From Bettongia penicillata ogilbyi (taxonomy: Eukaryota > Chordata > Mammalia > Diprotodontia > Potoroidae): a stretch of DNA of 64,000 nt. The notes below the pieces were generated by a model. That model was not told where the DNA came from and ran no database searches. It was given only the letters and a program-made list of their open reading frames with translations. The position numbers and the translations under genes were made by a program. Numbering within the stretch: the first letter of the stretch is position 1; every line of letters starts with the position of its first letter. The DNA is taken from contig JAJHZJ010000061.1 in assembly GCA_023548195.1 (NCBI GenBank), forward strand, positions 3,864,297-3,928,296, read 5' to 3'. Shown in pieces: positions 43,006 through 53,094 of this stretch.

Positions 43006-43174
43006 TATAGAGTTATTTCCATTCTAGCACAGTAAATTCACAGGATCCAATAATCTGAAATGGTGAATCTAGTAGGGAAAAATAAAATGCTACCCATCTT
43101 TGGACCAGTCCTGGAAAGAAGGCCATTCTATAGATTATATACTACAGTTCTTAATTATCATTGACCTTGTAAGG

Positions 43175-43425
43175 CACTAGGTAGCATAGAGTATAGAGCA
43201 GTAGATCTGGGGTCAAGAAGCTCTGAGTTTAAGCTGACTCAGATACTTACTAGCTTTGAAACCCTGGCCGAATTATTTAACCTCTGTTAGCCTCAGTTTA
43301 CTCATCTATAAAGTGGGGATAACAGGGTCTATCTTATAGGGTGGTTGTAAGGATCATATGAGATAATAGGAAAAAAAACTGCAAATTCTTAAATACTGTA
43401 TTAATGCTAACTATTATTAGTCATT
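43175..43425 (+). repeat. MIR SINE
   Basis: Reads 'tagagcagtagatctggggt', 'tagcctcagtttactcatct', 'ataaagtggggataacaggg' and 'ggttgtaaggatcatatgag'; close to full length. Confidence 0.9.
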
Positions 43426-43429
43426 CTTT

Positions 43430-43735
43430 GTTACCTTATATTGACCTTCTTATCTTTCAAAATACAGCTCAAATAAGTTAACAGAGGAGGTATTCCACGA
43501 GACCTCCCCAGATTTCCTCCATAAAACTTGTTTATTCTCTCATCTGATTTTATTACACAACTCTTTTACACTCGTTTGCATTATATTAATCTGTACACAA
43601 ATCTTCATTCTCTTACTAGATTTCAAACTCCTTTAGGGAGGGAATAATGCTTTATTTTACTTTGCAGTTCCTCATATTCCTGCTGCAGTGTGTTTAATGT
43701 GTTTGCCGAATGAATCCATAAATGAAGGAGTGATT
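43430..43735 (+). repeat. L2 LINE 3' end
   Basis: Reads 'atacagctcaaataagttaa', 'cgagacctccccagatttcc', 'ctagatttcaaactccttta', 'gggagggaataatgctttat' and ends 'gaatgaatccataaatgaa'. Confidence 0.8.
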
Positions 43736-43837
43736 GCTCATTGCTTAATTATTATGATGTGCCAAATAACTGAGGATAAATCAAAGGTATCACATAGAAG
43801 TGTTCTATGTCTCTTGTATTCATTGCATCTTTGGAGA

Positions 43838-43960
43838 GGCAACATATAATAGTAGAGAGTTTGTTGGACTTGGACTCAAGAAGACCTGAGTTCAAAAGTA
43901 TTATTGCTTCAGTGACATTCAATCTACTTCAAGATTGTTGTGACTATAAAATGAGAAACT
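43838..43960 (+). repeat. MIR-type SINE remnant
   Basis: Reads 'agtagagagtttgttggact' and 'actcaagaagacctgagttc'. The core is lost. Confidence 0.6.
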
Positions 43961-43974
43961 TTTTTTAAAGAAAT

Positions 43975-44190
43975 ACAATGTAAAGAACATTGTAAAGAGT
44001 CAGAAGACCTAAGTTCAAATCCTACTTCTAAGGGTTACTTGAATAAGTCTCCCAATCTCATTTTACCCATCTTTTTACAAAGGGGTTTGGACTAGGTGGC
44101 CTCTGAGGTCCTTTTGAACTTTAGGTCTATGATCCTAATGTGCTTTGCAAATCTTAAAGCATTATATAAATACCAGTTATCACTGTTACA
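43975..44190 (+). repeat. MIR-type SINE
   Basis: Reads 'agtcagaagacctaagttca', 'aatcctacttctaagggtta', 'ggactaggtggcctctgagg' and 'aaagcattatataaatacca'. Confidence 0.75.
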
Positions 44191-44194
44191 AAAT

Positions 44195-44985
44195 ATTTCT
44201 GTATAGGATCTATGGAGCTCCAAATGAATGAATCAATCAACAAGTAGCTTAACCATATCAACCTCTGATTTGATTATTTAGTTTTGTTATAGAGTTCTGA
44301 AGATGTTGATAGAAGACCTATGAGATATTTGGTGAACTCCCTCTGGTTTCTTCTACGACTGTGACCAACAAGTGTGTGTGAGTTCACTTATGCCCTTTTG
44401 TTTGTAAAATAGCTCCCTACAGATAGCAGAGCTGATGTGCATCAGGTTTTTGATCACAAAAAATGAAGCATTTTTTGTACTCAATGTGACCTTCATTTCA
44501 GACTATACTGGAATTCCACCAGGGAAGGAAATAGAGTTAAGAAGCTATGACTTTGAGGAACAAAAACAGTATTTTTTTATTTCCTTTAAAAAAATGACAA
44601 AATATAGTATGCAGTGGGTGTGAGGTTCCCTTTGCAGTGTGAGTGCAACCAGAAAAATACAATTTCCACATTGAAATTGAGATGATTCATCGTTTTTCTC
44701 TTCTAGGGCTCTCCCAGAAATATTTCACCTGAAATACCATCTCTGAGGAAAGCCAAGAAATTAGTAACGACCAAGGACACTGAAAAGGAAAGACGTTCTG
44801 AGAACTAGATAAGACTCTTCCATTCAAATCTCCTCCCTGCACATGCCTGAAAGGGCATGAGAGGATATTCCCCAGTCATCTTTAGTATCTCTGCTTCAGT
44901 TTAGAAAGCTTATTCTACTTGATAGCTGAGAAAGCACAATAAAGAGGAATCAGGTCAGTTGTTTGGGTATGAGGAAATCTTAATG
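44195..44985. other. Unassigned intergenic sequence
   Basis: About 790 bp with no gene or confident repeat recognised. Confidence 0.4.
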
Positions 44986-44989
44986 AAAT

Positions 44990-45195
44990 ATTATTATAAG
45001 AATGATAGTGCTTTATAATTGGAAGAAACCTTAGAAATTAATTAGAGCAATCCCGTCATTTTGTAAATTGAGAAACCAAGGCTCTGAGAAGCATCCTGAG
45101 GTCCCACAGATAAACTACCTAGGTCATGATTTGGCCCCAGGCCTTTTGGCTCCAAACCTGGTGTTCTTTCCACTCTTTCCCCACTGGCTTCTCTC
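44990..45195 (-). repeat. MIR-type SINE (antisense)
   Basis: Reads 'aaccttagaaattaattaga', 'cattttgtaaattgagaaac' and 'tgaggtcccacagataaact'. It ends 'ggtgttctttccactctttc'. Confidence 0.75.
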
Positions 45196-45922
45196 CACAA
45201 ACACAAATATTGCTGCAAATAGAATGAAGAGCTGACTTTGCATTCTTTACAATTCATTCCTCTGGACTTCTTTGTTTATGAAACTTTATGCTATACAAGA
45301 GTAGAAACATAGCTGAATGTTTTCCTTTGCACTGTGCACGGTTAACAGATTTCAGCAAGTGATTTAAAGTTACATGTGAACTATAACAACCATATGAAAA
45401 AATGCTCCAAATAAATGCTAATAATTAGACAAATGCAAATTAAAGCAGCTTTGAAGTTCTACCTAAAATCCATCATTTTGGCAAAGATGACAAATGTTAA
45501 GGACTCATGTTAGAGTGCCTGTAGAATAAAACACAGATATGCATTATTGGTGGAGTCATGACCAGCCATTCTGGAAAACAGATTGAAACTGTACCCTCAA
45601 AGTTAAGAGTCAGGACATACCCTTTGACCTGGCTCTACCACTAATAGGCTGATACCCAAAAGAGATCAAGGTAAAAAGACCCATATGCACAAAAATATTT
45701 CTAGCAGTTCTTTCCATAGTAGTCCCAAATTAGAGACTAAGCCTATTGGGAAATGGCTGAACCAATTATGGCATGCAAATATAATGGAATATTATTGTGC
45801 TTGTGCCTTAAGATAAGAAATGGTACGATGGAAGGAATCTAGTTTCAGAGGAATCTAGAAAGACCTCTGTCAACTGATGCAAAGTGAAGATAGCAGAACT
45901 GGAAGAAGAATGTGCATAATGA

Positions 45923-46063
45923 TGTATGTTTGTCCTTTGCTGCCAAAGAAGACCATGCCATCAGAGAAATAATGACATGACTTGCGCTTGACTTTGTTTT
46001 GAGCGAGGGAGTCCTCCTGACTCTTGCACTGGTGCTCTGTCCACTGCAGCACCTAGCTGCCCC
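45923..46063 (-). repeat. RTE-tailed SINE inserted in the L1 (antisense)
   Basis: Reads 'tatgtttgtcctttgctgcc', 'catcagagaaataatgacat', 'gacttgcgcttgactttgtt' then jumps to 'tcctcctgactcttgcactg' and the head 'cagcacctagctgcccc', so about 170 bp of the middle present in the 49.5-kb copy is deleted. Flanking 11-mers GTGCATAATGA (45,912) and GTGTACAATGA (46,064) are a decayed target duplication. Confidence 0.85.
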
Positions 46064-46246
46064 GTGTACAATGAGAACAACATTACAAAGGAAAAGAACT
46101 TTGATCAATGCAATGGAAAACCAGGAGCACAAATAACTGAAGATGAAACATGCTACCCAACTCCTGCTAGAGAGGTGAAGGACTTAAAATGCAGAATCAG
46201 ACATATATTTTTGGATATGACTGATGTGGGAATTTCTTTTGCTGGC

Positions 46247-46710
46247 TGTATTGCCAAGGCGATATTCACAGCACTGGTGGTGACTATTAATATGCTAACA
46301 TAGTTCTCAATGACAAAGCGTAGCAGACTCTCCATATAGAAGGCAGAAGAAAAACATTTATTTAGATACCAGAAAGCCAAATCCCAGAAGCATAAAGCTA
46401 AATCCATCATAGTAGCCAAGAACTCAATATACATTATCACTACAGGGGGAAATATTCACAAGCCTCCCTTCCCCCTGCTAGGACCTTCCCACAAAGAAAC
46501 ACTCAGGATCCTAAGCTGTGCCTGCCTGCCTGTGTCCTTCCCAGCTCTGTCTAGCCTGATCAACTTCCTTTCAGATGTGTTTCCCCCTACCTTTTCCACC
46601 TGTTCAGCAAGCTCCTCCAACCACACGTGACTTTATTCCACATGATTTAAGCAGGTCACATGGGCCTATTAATCACTGGGAAAGATCTTCCCATTTAAAT
46701 TACCATTACA
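46247..46710 (-). mobile_element. Solo LTR of an endogenous retrovirus-like element, copy 2
   Basis: 464 bp with intact TG...CA ends on the minus strand ('tgtaatggtaatttaaatgg' ... 'ttggcaataca') and an exact 5-bp duplication CTGGC (46,242-46,246 and 46,711-46,715). An AATAAA signal sits about two thirds in ('ctaaataaatg' on the minus strand). Aligned in order with copy 1 at 22,269-22,767. It has no internal genes, so the provirus has recombined out. It lies inside an L1 3' UTR, so it is younger than that L1. Confidence 0.88.
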
Positions 46711-46999
46711 CTGGCCCATGCATATTTGTTATAAGGGCTTATTTCCTGTTGTTGTTGTTTATTATTTACTTTTTCAATGGCCAAGGGGTGGAAAGAAGAT
46801 ATTAAGTGCTTGTAAAAATAATTTTTTTTTAAAAAAGTATCATTTGGTATAGTGAACACATAAAAGTATTTTATAACTAAAGAGACTCTAAAATTGCAGT
46901 GGACATGCAAACATATTTACTGATACTTGGTAAATCTACTCAAATGAGAACATGGATAATATCTATAGAAGTCTTGATTCAAAGTATGTAATCTAGTCT

Positions 47000-47228
47000 C
47001 TGAAAGGGAAAGGGAGGAAAGGAATAAGCCATTCTACTGTGCCTACTTTGTACCTGGCACTATGCTAAGCACTTAAATATTATCCAATAACCTTCCTTTA
47101 TTATTCTCATTCTATATTTTAGGAAATTAAAGGTTAAGTGACTTACCCAGAGTCATACAGCTAATAAATGTCTGAAGCCAGATTTGAACTTGTATAGGCA
47201 TTGTGCTCTATCCACTGTACCACCTTTT
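47000..47228 (-). repeat. MIR SINE (antisense)
   Basis: Reads 'tttgtacctggcactatgct', 'cttacccagagtcatacagc' and 'agatttgaacttgtataggc'. Confidence 0.82.
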
Positions 47229-47334
47229 CACCTTAATGGTTTGCTCAGGAACATCTCCATATATAATCATTCCTGAGAAGCAGGGGGCATCATGGACAAG
47301 CTTGCAATTGGAGATATTGTTTAATGTGACAAGT

Positions 47335-47438
47335 GTTCAATAAGTGACTATCATATGCCAAGCAGAGTACTAGACATTAGGCACTAGAAGACAGAAAGGA
47401 AAATCGTTGCCCTAAGGAGCTGATATTCTACTAGATTC
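47335..47438 (+). repeat. Old interspersed repeat fragment (unnamed family)
   Basis: Reads 'caataagtgactatcatatg', 'ccaagcagagtactagacat' and 'cctaaggagctgatattcta'. Confidence 0.45.
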
Positions 47439-47589
47439 CTGAAGACCTGTGTTCGAATTTCACATCTGACCCTTGCTACTGTATAGTCAGTCAGTCAGTT
47501 ACTAAGCCAGTTTGTCCACTTCTGACCTAACTTTAAAAAATAAAGTTACCTTTACACTGTGACAGGGAATGAGAGTAGGCCTTTAGTGT

Positions 47590-47772
47590 AGAGGTTCTTA
47601 ACCTTGTTTGTGTCACGGGATGCACGGGTTGCCATGGATCGTTCTTAGAACCATGCCTTTAACTGCATAAAATAAAATATATAGGATTACAAAGGAAACT
47701 GATTATATTGAAATGCAGTGATCAGAATATCAAAGAAACAAGTTTGAGCCACAGACACAGTTAAGAATTCTT
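47590..47772 (+). mobile_element. hAT-type MITE
   Basis: Opens 'agaggttcttaaccttgttt' and closes 'cagttaagaattcttgcttt', which are inverted ends of the hAT type. The middle reads 'taactgcataaaataaaata' and 'aactgattatattgaaatgc'. A relative is at 37,167. Confidence 0.75.
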
Positions 47773-47814
47773 GCTTTAGTCGAAGTAAACAGTAACAATA
47801 ACAATAAACCCCAC

Positions 47815-48000
47815 AAAAAAATGAATAAGGAGAAAGAACAATGCGTATAAAATCAGATCTGGGTTCAAATCCCAGCTCTGCCATTATGTGACCTTGTGTA
47901 AGCAGGTCACATAACTTCAGTGAGTCCCAGCATCCTCATCTATGCAATAAAGGGCTGAACTGGTACCATGAAGGGGCCTTCTAGCTCAAAAACTATAATT
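47815..48000 (+). repeat. MIR-type SINE
   Basis: Reads 'aatcagatctgggttcaaat', 'cccagctctgccattatgtg', 'catcctcatctatgcaataa' and tail 'aaggggccttctagctcaaa'. Confidence 0.85.
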
Positions 48001-48057
48001 TTCTGACCAAGTAGGCCTGTAATTTAAATTGCTCCGGAAGAAATTTTGGATTTTTCC

Positions 48058-48058
<1 letters not shown>

Positions 48059-48130
<72 letters not shown>
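48059..48130. repeat. Pure (AT)n microsatellite
   Basis: About 36 uninterrupted AT units, self-complementary and able to extrude a cruciform. It is probably polymorphic. Confidence 0.98.
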
Positions 48131-48131
<1 letters not shown>

Positions 48132-48875
48132 AGCAAAGAAAGACTGATTGACAGACAATAAAAACAGCATTGAGAATTTTATCTTAAACCATGAGTTTTA
48201 TCATTTCTAGGGCAGATAAAACAGTCTAATTCAATCTGCTTTCATTGCAGGATTCAGGGAGTATTGACAGAGAAAAATAATTTAGAGTGGGCAGAAAAGG
48301 GATTCTTTAAAGGTAGAGTTGAATTGACACTAGCCTTTCTCTCCCTAACAAGTCATGAAAATGACTACGTCTCCCTCTCTCACCTGTCTAATGTTTGTCA
48401 GTGCTGGTTGCTGCCACCATCAGAAGACTGTATGTGTCCAACTGGATTCTGAGAGAGATAGAACCATGTACTCTTGTGAGAATGAACTTTAAGCCCCAGA
48501 GAACCCTGCTCAATCACTGACACCCTGTGTATCTTTAGGTAGGACCTTTGCCCTAGCACTTAAATACTGAGCTGAAGAAAGTGAACATATATGAAGGGAA
48601 AATGTGAAACGCAACAGATTTTGCATTATGCTAAGTATCAACAAAATATTCGCATTACAAAGTATACATCTTAAATGGAGGCAGATAAGTGACATTTATT
48701 AAAGAGCACTCAGAGCTATTTTTCTAGACCATTTTCCTAGATAAAATATTTTCTAGCTCTAGCATTGTGATTTGGGGATCCTCAAAGTTGGCATTCTTCA
48801 AGGTTCTAACATTAATTTTAATTTCTAACATAGTTAATACCAATTGATGTAACCCACATAAACAAAACTTCTTTG
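48131..48875. other. Unassigned intergenic sequence
   Basis: No gene or confident repeat was recognised in about 740 bp. Confidence 0.4.
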
Positions 48876-48879
48876 GATA

Positions 48880-49118
48880 TTCCGTGGTTTTTTTAGTTGT
48901 ATCTGACTTTTAGTGATCCCCTTTGGAGTTTTCTTGGCAAAGATACTGAAGTAGTTTGCCATTTCCTTGTCTAACTCATTTTACAGATGAGGAAACTGAG
49001 GCAAATAGGGTTAAGTGACTTGCCCAGGGTCAAAACAACTAGTAAGTGTCTGAGAGGAGATTTGAACTCTGAAAGATGAGACATACTTATTCCAGATCTT
49101 GCACTCTATCATTGCACC
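48880..49118 (-). repeat. MAR1/WSINE-type SINE (antisense)
   Basis: Reads 'agttgtatctgacttttagt', 'tttcttggcaaagatactga', 'tttacagatgaggaaactga' and 'tgcccagggtcaaaacaact'. Nearly full length. Confidence 0.93.
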
Positions 49119-49317
49119 ATCTCACTGTTCACAAAAATTTTTAAGAGTATAAAGGGGTCCCAACACCAAACTGTTTAATAACTGTTCAGGATCAATGAGC
49201 AAAGAAAGCTGTAAACTCTGTGAGACTTTCACTGGAATATTGTGTGTTTGGTTTGAGGGTCTGAAGGAGGAAAAACTGCATTAGAACTGTCAACTGGGAA
49301 ATATGTGAAATGTATAA

Positions 49318-49512
49318 ATATAAATATACACACACACATATATATGCATACATATATATAACAGATACATATATATGACCAAGTAGATATGTATGTACCT
49401 ATAGATGTATATATGCATATACACATACATCCACATGTGTATACATGCACATATATGTGTTTGTATATATGTACGTGTATATAAGTATAAATGTACAAAT
49501 TATGTGTATATC
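49318..49512. repeat. Compound (ACATAT)n-type microsatellite
   Basis: Mixed 'acacacacatatatatgcat' and 'tgtatatatgtacgtgtata' units. The Tyr/Ile/Cys-rich minus-strand frame here is an artefact. Confidence 0.95.
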
Positions 49513-49534
49513 CAAAGCATAACATTGTAGAAGG

Positions 49535-49848
49535 GGTGTGTGTGTGTTCTTCCTTTGTTGCTGAAGAACCATGGCATCAGAGAAATAATGACATGACTTG
49601 CACTTGACTTCGTTTTGAGTGAGAGAGGGCTGTGCAGGTAACCAGCCTCACTTCGCCTCCAGAGCCATCTGAATTCAGTGACTAGATATTCATCAGGATG
49701 ACTGGAGATGACCCAGGATGAGGCAATTGGGGTTAAGTTACTTGCCCAAGGTCACACACCTAGTGAGTATAAAGGGTCTGAGATTTGAACTCAGGTCCTC
49801 CTGACTCCTGCCCTGGTGCTCTATCCACTGCATCATCTAGCTGGGTAG
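49535..49848 (-). repeat. RTE-tailed SINE (antisense), full length
   Basis: Reads 'tgttcttcctttgttgctga', 'agaaataatgacatgacttg', 'agagggctgtgcaggtaacc', 'gatgactggagatgacccag', 'cttgcccaaggtcacacacc' and tRNA-like head 'ctatccactgcatcatctag'. It is the most complete copy of this family here and shows a chimera: SINE head and core joined to an RTE-like tail. Confidence 0.9.
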
Positions 49849-49911
49849 AAGGGGTAGGGGTAGAGGGAAAGGAGGAAAGCTTGGACCAAATTTTTTTAAT
49901 AAACAAACAAA

Positions 49912-50155
49912 TAAATAACAGCTAGCATTTATATAGCACCTTAAGGTTTACAAAGTAGTTTATAAATATTATCTCATTTTATCTTACCAATTCTAGAATT
50001 GTAAGTGCTATGATTATCTCCATTTTATGGAGGAGAACACTAAGACAGACATAGGTTAAACAACTTACCCAGGATCAAACAGCTACTGTCTGAGGTGGGA
50101 TTCGAACTCTGGGTTTCCTGATTGCAGGTTCAGCACTCTGTCCACTACACCTAAC
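49912..50155 (-). repeat. MIR SINE (antisense)
   Basis: Reads 'acagctagcatttatatagc', 'accttaaggtttacaaagta', 'tctccattttatggaggaga' and 'cagcactctgtccactacac'. Confidence 0.85.
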
Positions 50156-50157
50156 TA

Positions 50158-50285
50158 CTTCCTACCTGTATGATTTTAGGCAAGTGATTTACTATACCTG
50201 AACCTCTTTTGTCATCTACAAAGCAAGGAGTTTGAACCTGATGACCTCTGATTTCTCCTGCAGCTCTGGAGCCATGAATTTTAAC
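50158..50285 (+). repeat. MIR-like SINE
   Basis: Reads 'ttttaggcaagtgatttact', 'gaacctcttttgtcatctac' and 'cctgatgacctctgatttct'. Confidence 0.7.
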
Positions 50286-50439
50286 TTTTCAGAAGAGGAT
50301 GAAGTAGGAACAACAGACTGGGAATTCTCCTTGTTATTACTGTGAAAGGTTAGAATGATCAGAGAGGGTTGTTCTCCCTTTAGCCTGAGGCAGAATTTAT
50401 TCTTTGCTACCTTCTCAGTTGACTTTCCGAGGCAGAAAT

Positions 50440-50590
50440 GATTATTCTTAACAAAGATTTCTCAACTCTTGTCTCAGTCTGTAAAATAAGAATGATAAGG
50501 ACCACCCAGAACTGTAGGGAAACCAAAAGAGAACAAATGTGAAAGTGCTCTGCAACCCTAAAGTGTCCTAGAAATGCTAATCGCTATTAT
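50440..50590 (+). repeat. MIR SINE, 3' half
   Basis: Reads 'cttgtctcagtctgtaaaat', 'gtgctctgcaaccctaaagt' and 'aatgctaatcgctattatta'. Confidence 0.7.
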
Positions 50591-50594
50591 TAGA

Positions 50595-50875
50595 GGAGGC
50601 AAGGGGATGAAGTTTACAGAGTGCTGGGCCTGGAGTTGGGAAGACCAGAGTTCAAATCCAGCCGCTTACACATACTAGCTCTGCGATCCTGGGCAAGTCT
50701 CTCACCTTCTGTCTGACATAGTTTGCTCATCTGTAAAATGGGGATAATATTAGTGTCTACTTCTTAGGGTTGTTGTGAAGAACAAATGAGATATCATTTG
50801 CAGAGTGCTTAATATAATGCTTGGCAGAGAGTGGCTGCTATATAAATGCTAGCTATTATAATAGATCTAGTACTA
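50595..50875 (+). repeat. MIR-type SINE, full length
   Basis: Reads 'agtgctgggcctggagttgg', 'gttcaaatccagccgcttac', 'gtttgctcatctgtaaaatg', 'gttgttgtgaagaacaaatg' and 'tataaatgctagctattata'. Confidence 0.93.
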
Positions 50876-50879
50876 TGGT

Positions 50880-51370
50880 TTCATCACTTAAGGAAACTCC
50901 TTCCACCAATATCACACAACTCCTGGGTAACTTTTGGTTTCAGAGAATTGCCTGCGGTACCTAGAGAGAAGATAATTGACTTGTTCAGAATTATACCAAT
51001 AACATAAGTCAGTGACAGCACTTGCATTTTTTCCCGATCCCCATTTTTCCGAAGTTAACTCTTTATCCATAAAACAATGATGCAGTTATTGTCTTTCTTC
51101 CCCCTCTCCCCAGTGTGGGGAGAAATTGAGGAATTTGTTGGTGTGCTTCATATCCCTTCCCCTAGGCTCGATAGTCTAGAATAAGCTTAACATCTCTAAC
51201 CCTACCATCACCCTTGGGCCAGAATTCCTCTTGAGTACTCTTGTTCTGCTTTCCCCTATTAAGAGAGAGCCAATAGCTGAACCTCATTCTTTTCATTTTT
51301 AATAAAATAAATAGCTAGATATATCAGTAAATAAAAACAAATATGCATAGTCAATGGAAACAAATTTTGA
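50880..51370. other. Unassigned intergenic sequence
   Basis: No gene or confident repeat was seen. Confidence 0.4.
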
Positions 51371-51374
51371 ATTC

Positions 51375-51605
51375 ATTGCTGCTGCTGTTCAGCTGTTTTT
51401 CAGTTGTGTCTGACTCTTTGCAACTCCATTTGGGGTTTTCTTGACAAAGATACTGGAAGGATTTGCCATTTTCCTCTCCAGCTCATTTTATAGATGAGGA
51501 AACTGAACCAGAAAGAGTTAAGTGACTTGCCCAGGGTAACACAGTTAGTAAGGGTCTGAGGCCATATTTGAACTCAGGAAGATGAGTCTGTTCAAAAGTG
51601 GGCAG
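51375..51605 (-). repeat. MAR1/WSINE-type SINE (antisense)
   Basis: Reads 'tgctgctgctgttcagctgt', 'ttttcttgacaaagatactg', 'ttatagatgaggaaactgaa' and 'tgcccagggtaacacagtta'. Confidence 0.93.
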
Positions 51606-51667
51606 CATGCTTCATCTTCAGTACTTTGGAATCATGGATTCACCCCCATTTTTAACATCAGAAGATT

Positions 51668-51718
51668 AAACACACACACACATATACACAAACACACACA
51701 CACACACACACACACATT
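51668..51718. repeat. (CA)n microsatellite
   Basis: CA array with two short interruptions ('catatacacaaacac'). Confidence 0.97.
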
Positions 51719-51719
51719 C

Positions 51720-52595
51720 ACATAACATTTTACAGGACCAGGCCACAGGTGGAACTAGGCCTCACAGTCATCCATAGTATACGGTTCCATCACAGCCCAT
51801 CCTTATCCTCCAAAGCTTTTACTAATTTGGTGGATCCCATCAAGTATCCTTTTCCAACTTTAGAGCCCTTGAGAGTCTGTTGAGTTTTCCTCATTTGGAA
51901 CACCATCTCAGAATTCAATCTAGAACCTAGCTTCATAGGAGCCACAGAACTATTGCAAGATTTCCAAAAAACAGATTTCCTTAGCTAAACTAAAACTTAA
52001 TCATCTCTGAGAGTCACGACATTCTTTGCTCTATTAGAGAGGTTATATATTCTGGTGAACGAGGACCATCTTAACAAAAGCCCTGATTTTTATGCCCAGT
52101 TCTGCCATGATCATTAAATCTCTTATTTTCACTTCCCTCAGTTTCTCTTCCTGTAAAAAATATTTCTTTTTATTCTCTTCTCTCTATCCCTATTCCCTTC
52201 AAACCTTGGGTGCGTTAATCTTTTTTTAAGAAAAAAAAGGAAAAGAGGCTCAGACTCAACTCATTTCCACAATGTTTTGCATTCCTTTGCATATCAAGTT
52301 CCTTAGGCCCTAATCTGAGATATGTAAAATTGAATAAGGCGAGCACACAGGTTTTGAGACAGAGGAAGGACTCAGCAGAGTTGGGCAGAACCTGGGTCTA
52401 TGTTCAGGCTACATGTCTGTCCTGAACTCTGACAAGTGCCATTCGGAAGTCCCCATAAAACTAAGATCCATCACCCCTCTTATGGCGAGTCACAGAGGGT
52501 CCCAGTGAGGTCAGGAGAGAGTATCATCACACAGGCCTGAAGTATAGAATCCAATCATGCAGCCCTGAACATAGGGCCTGGCCCCAATCAATAAG
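51720..52595. other. Unassigned intergenic sequence
   Basis: About 870 bp without recognised gene or confident repeat. Confidence 0.4.
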
Positions 52596-52599
52596 GATA

Positions 52600-52702
52600 A
52601 TTATCCTTGAATTTCTCACCTCACAGTAAATTAGGAGGATGAAATGAAATCATACATGTAAAGTTCTTTGTAGTCCTATGGCACTTCATAAATGTGAGTT
52701 TT
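52600..52702 (+). repeat. MIR SINE, 3' half
   Basis: Reads 'cacctcacagtaaattagga', 'ggatgaaatgaaatcataca' and 'ctatggcacttcataaatgt'. Confidence 0.65.
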
Positions 52703-52732
52703 TTTGTTTGTTTGTTTCCCTTTCATCAGCAT

Positions 52733-52920
52733 AGGGAACTCTTGATGAAGAAACAGTAGATCTATACCTTCTTTGCAGCTCTCATAAGAGCTGCCCAGAG
52801 CACAAAGAAATTAAAGTATTCTCATGTGGTCACACAGCCGGCATGTGTCAAAACCACAACTTGAATCCAAGTTTGTCTTCCTAATTCAAAAGTCAGTTCT
52901 CCATGCATTGTGCTAAGCTT
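52733..52920 (-). repeat. tRNA-derived SINE (antisense), second marsupial type
   Basis: Reads 'gggaactcttgatgaagaaa', 'ctttgcagctctcataagag', 'ctgcccagagcacaaagaaa' and 'cttgaatccaagtttgtctt'. Same family as 12,310-12,485. Confidence 0.7.
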
Positions 52921-53094
52921 ATTATCTTCCCCTAATTTAGGTAAGTTAAAAGGAAAATAGTTTATCTTCAATGACATTCTCTCCATTATATGAGGAAGGC
53001 ACTGGAGAGAAACACCAAAGAATGCACATTTTGAGTGCTCATGATGAGGGCTGGAGAAGTAGGGGAATGATTGGAGTTCCCTGCATGGGCCATC

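Larger units (their letters stand above)
45385..46835 (+). repeat. L1 LINE 3' end broken by a SINE and a solo LTR
   Basis: Three blocks in consensus order. 45,385-45,922: 'gaaaaaatgctccaaataaa', 'aaatgcaaattaaagcagct', 'aaaaatatttctagcagttc'. 46,064-46,246: 3' UTR 'ttgatcaatgcaatggaaaa', 'ccaggagcacaaataactga', 'gatgaaacatgctacccaac'. 46,711-46,835: 'catgcatatttgttataagg' to the A/T-rich tail. The two interruptions each have target duplications. The reading frame is dead. Confidence 0.88.

Noticed and set aside
49229..49525. 98-codon Tyr/Ile/Cys-rich minus frame
   Set aside because: Translation of the ACATAT compound repeat.
51190..51225. Second telomere-like stretch ('tctctaaccctaccatcac')
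   Set aside because: Only one CCCTAA-like unit is present, so it is not an array.
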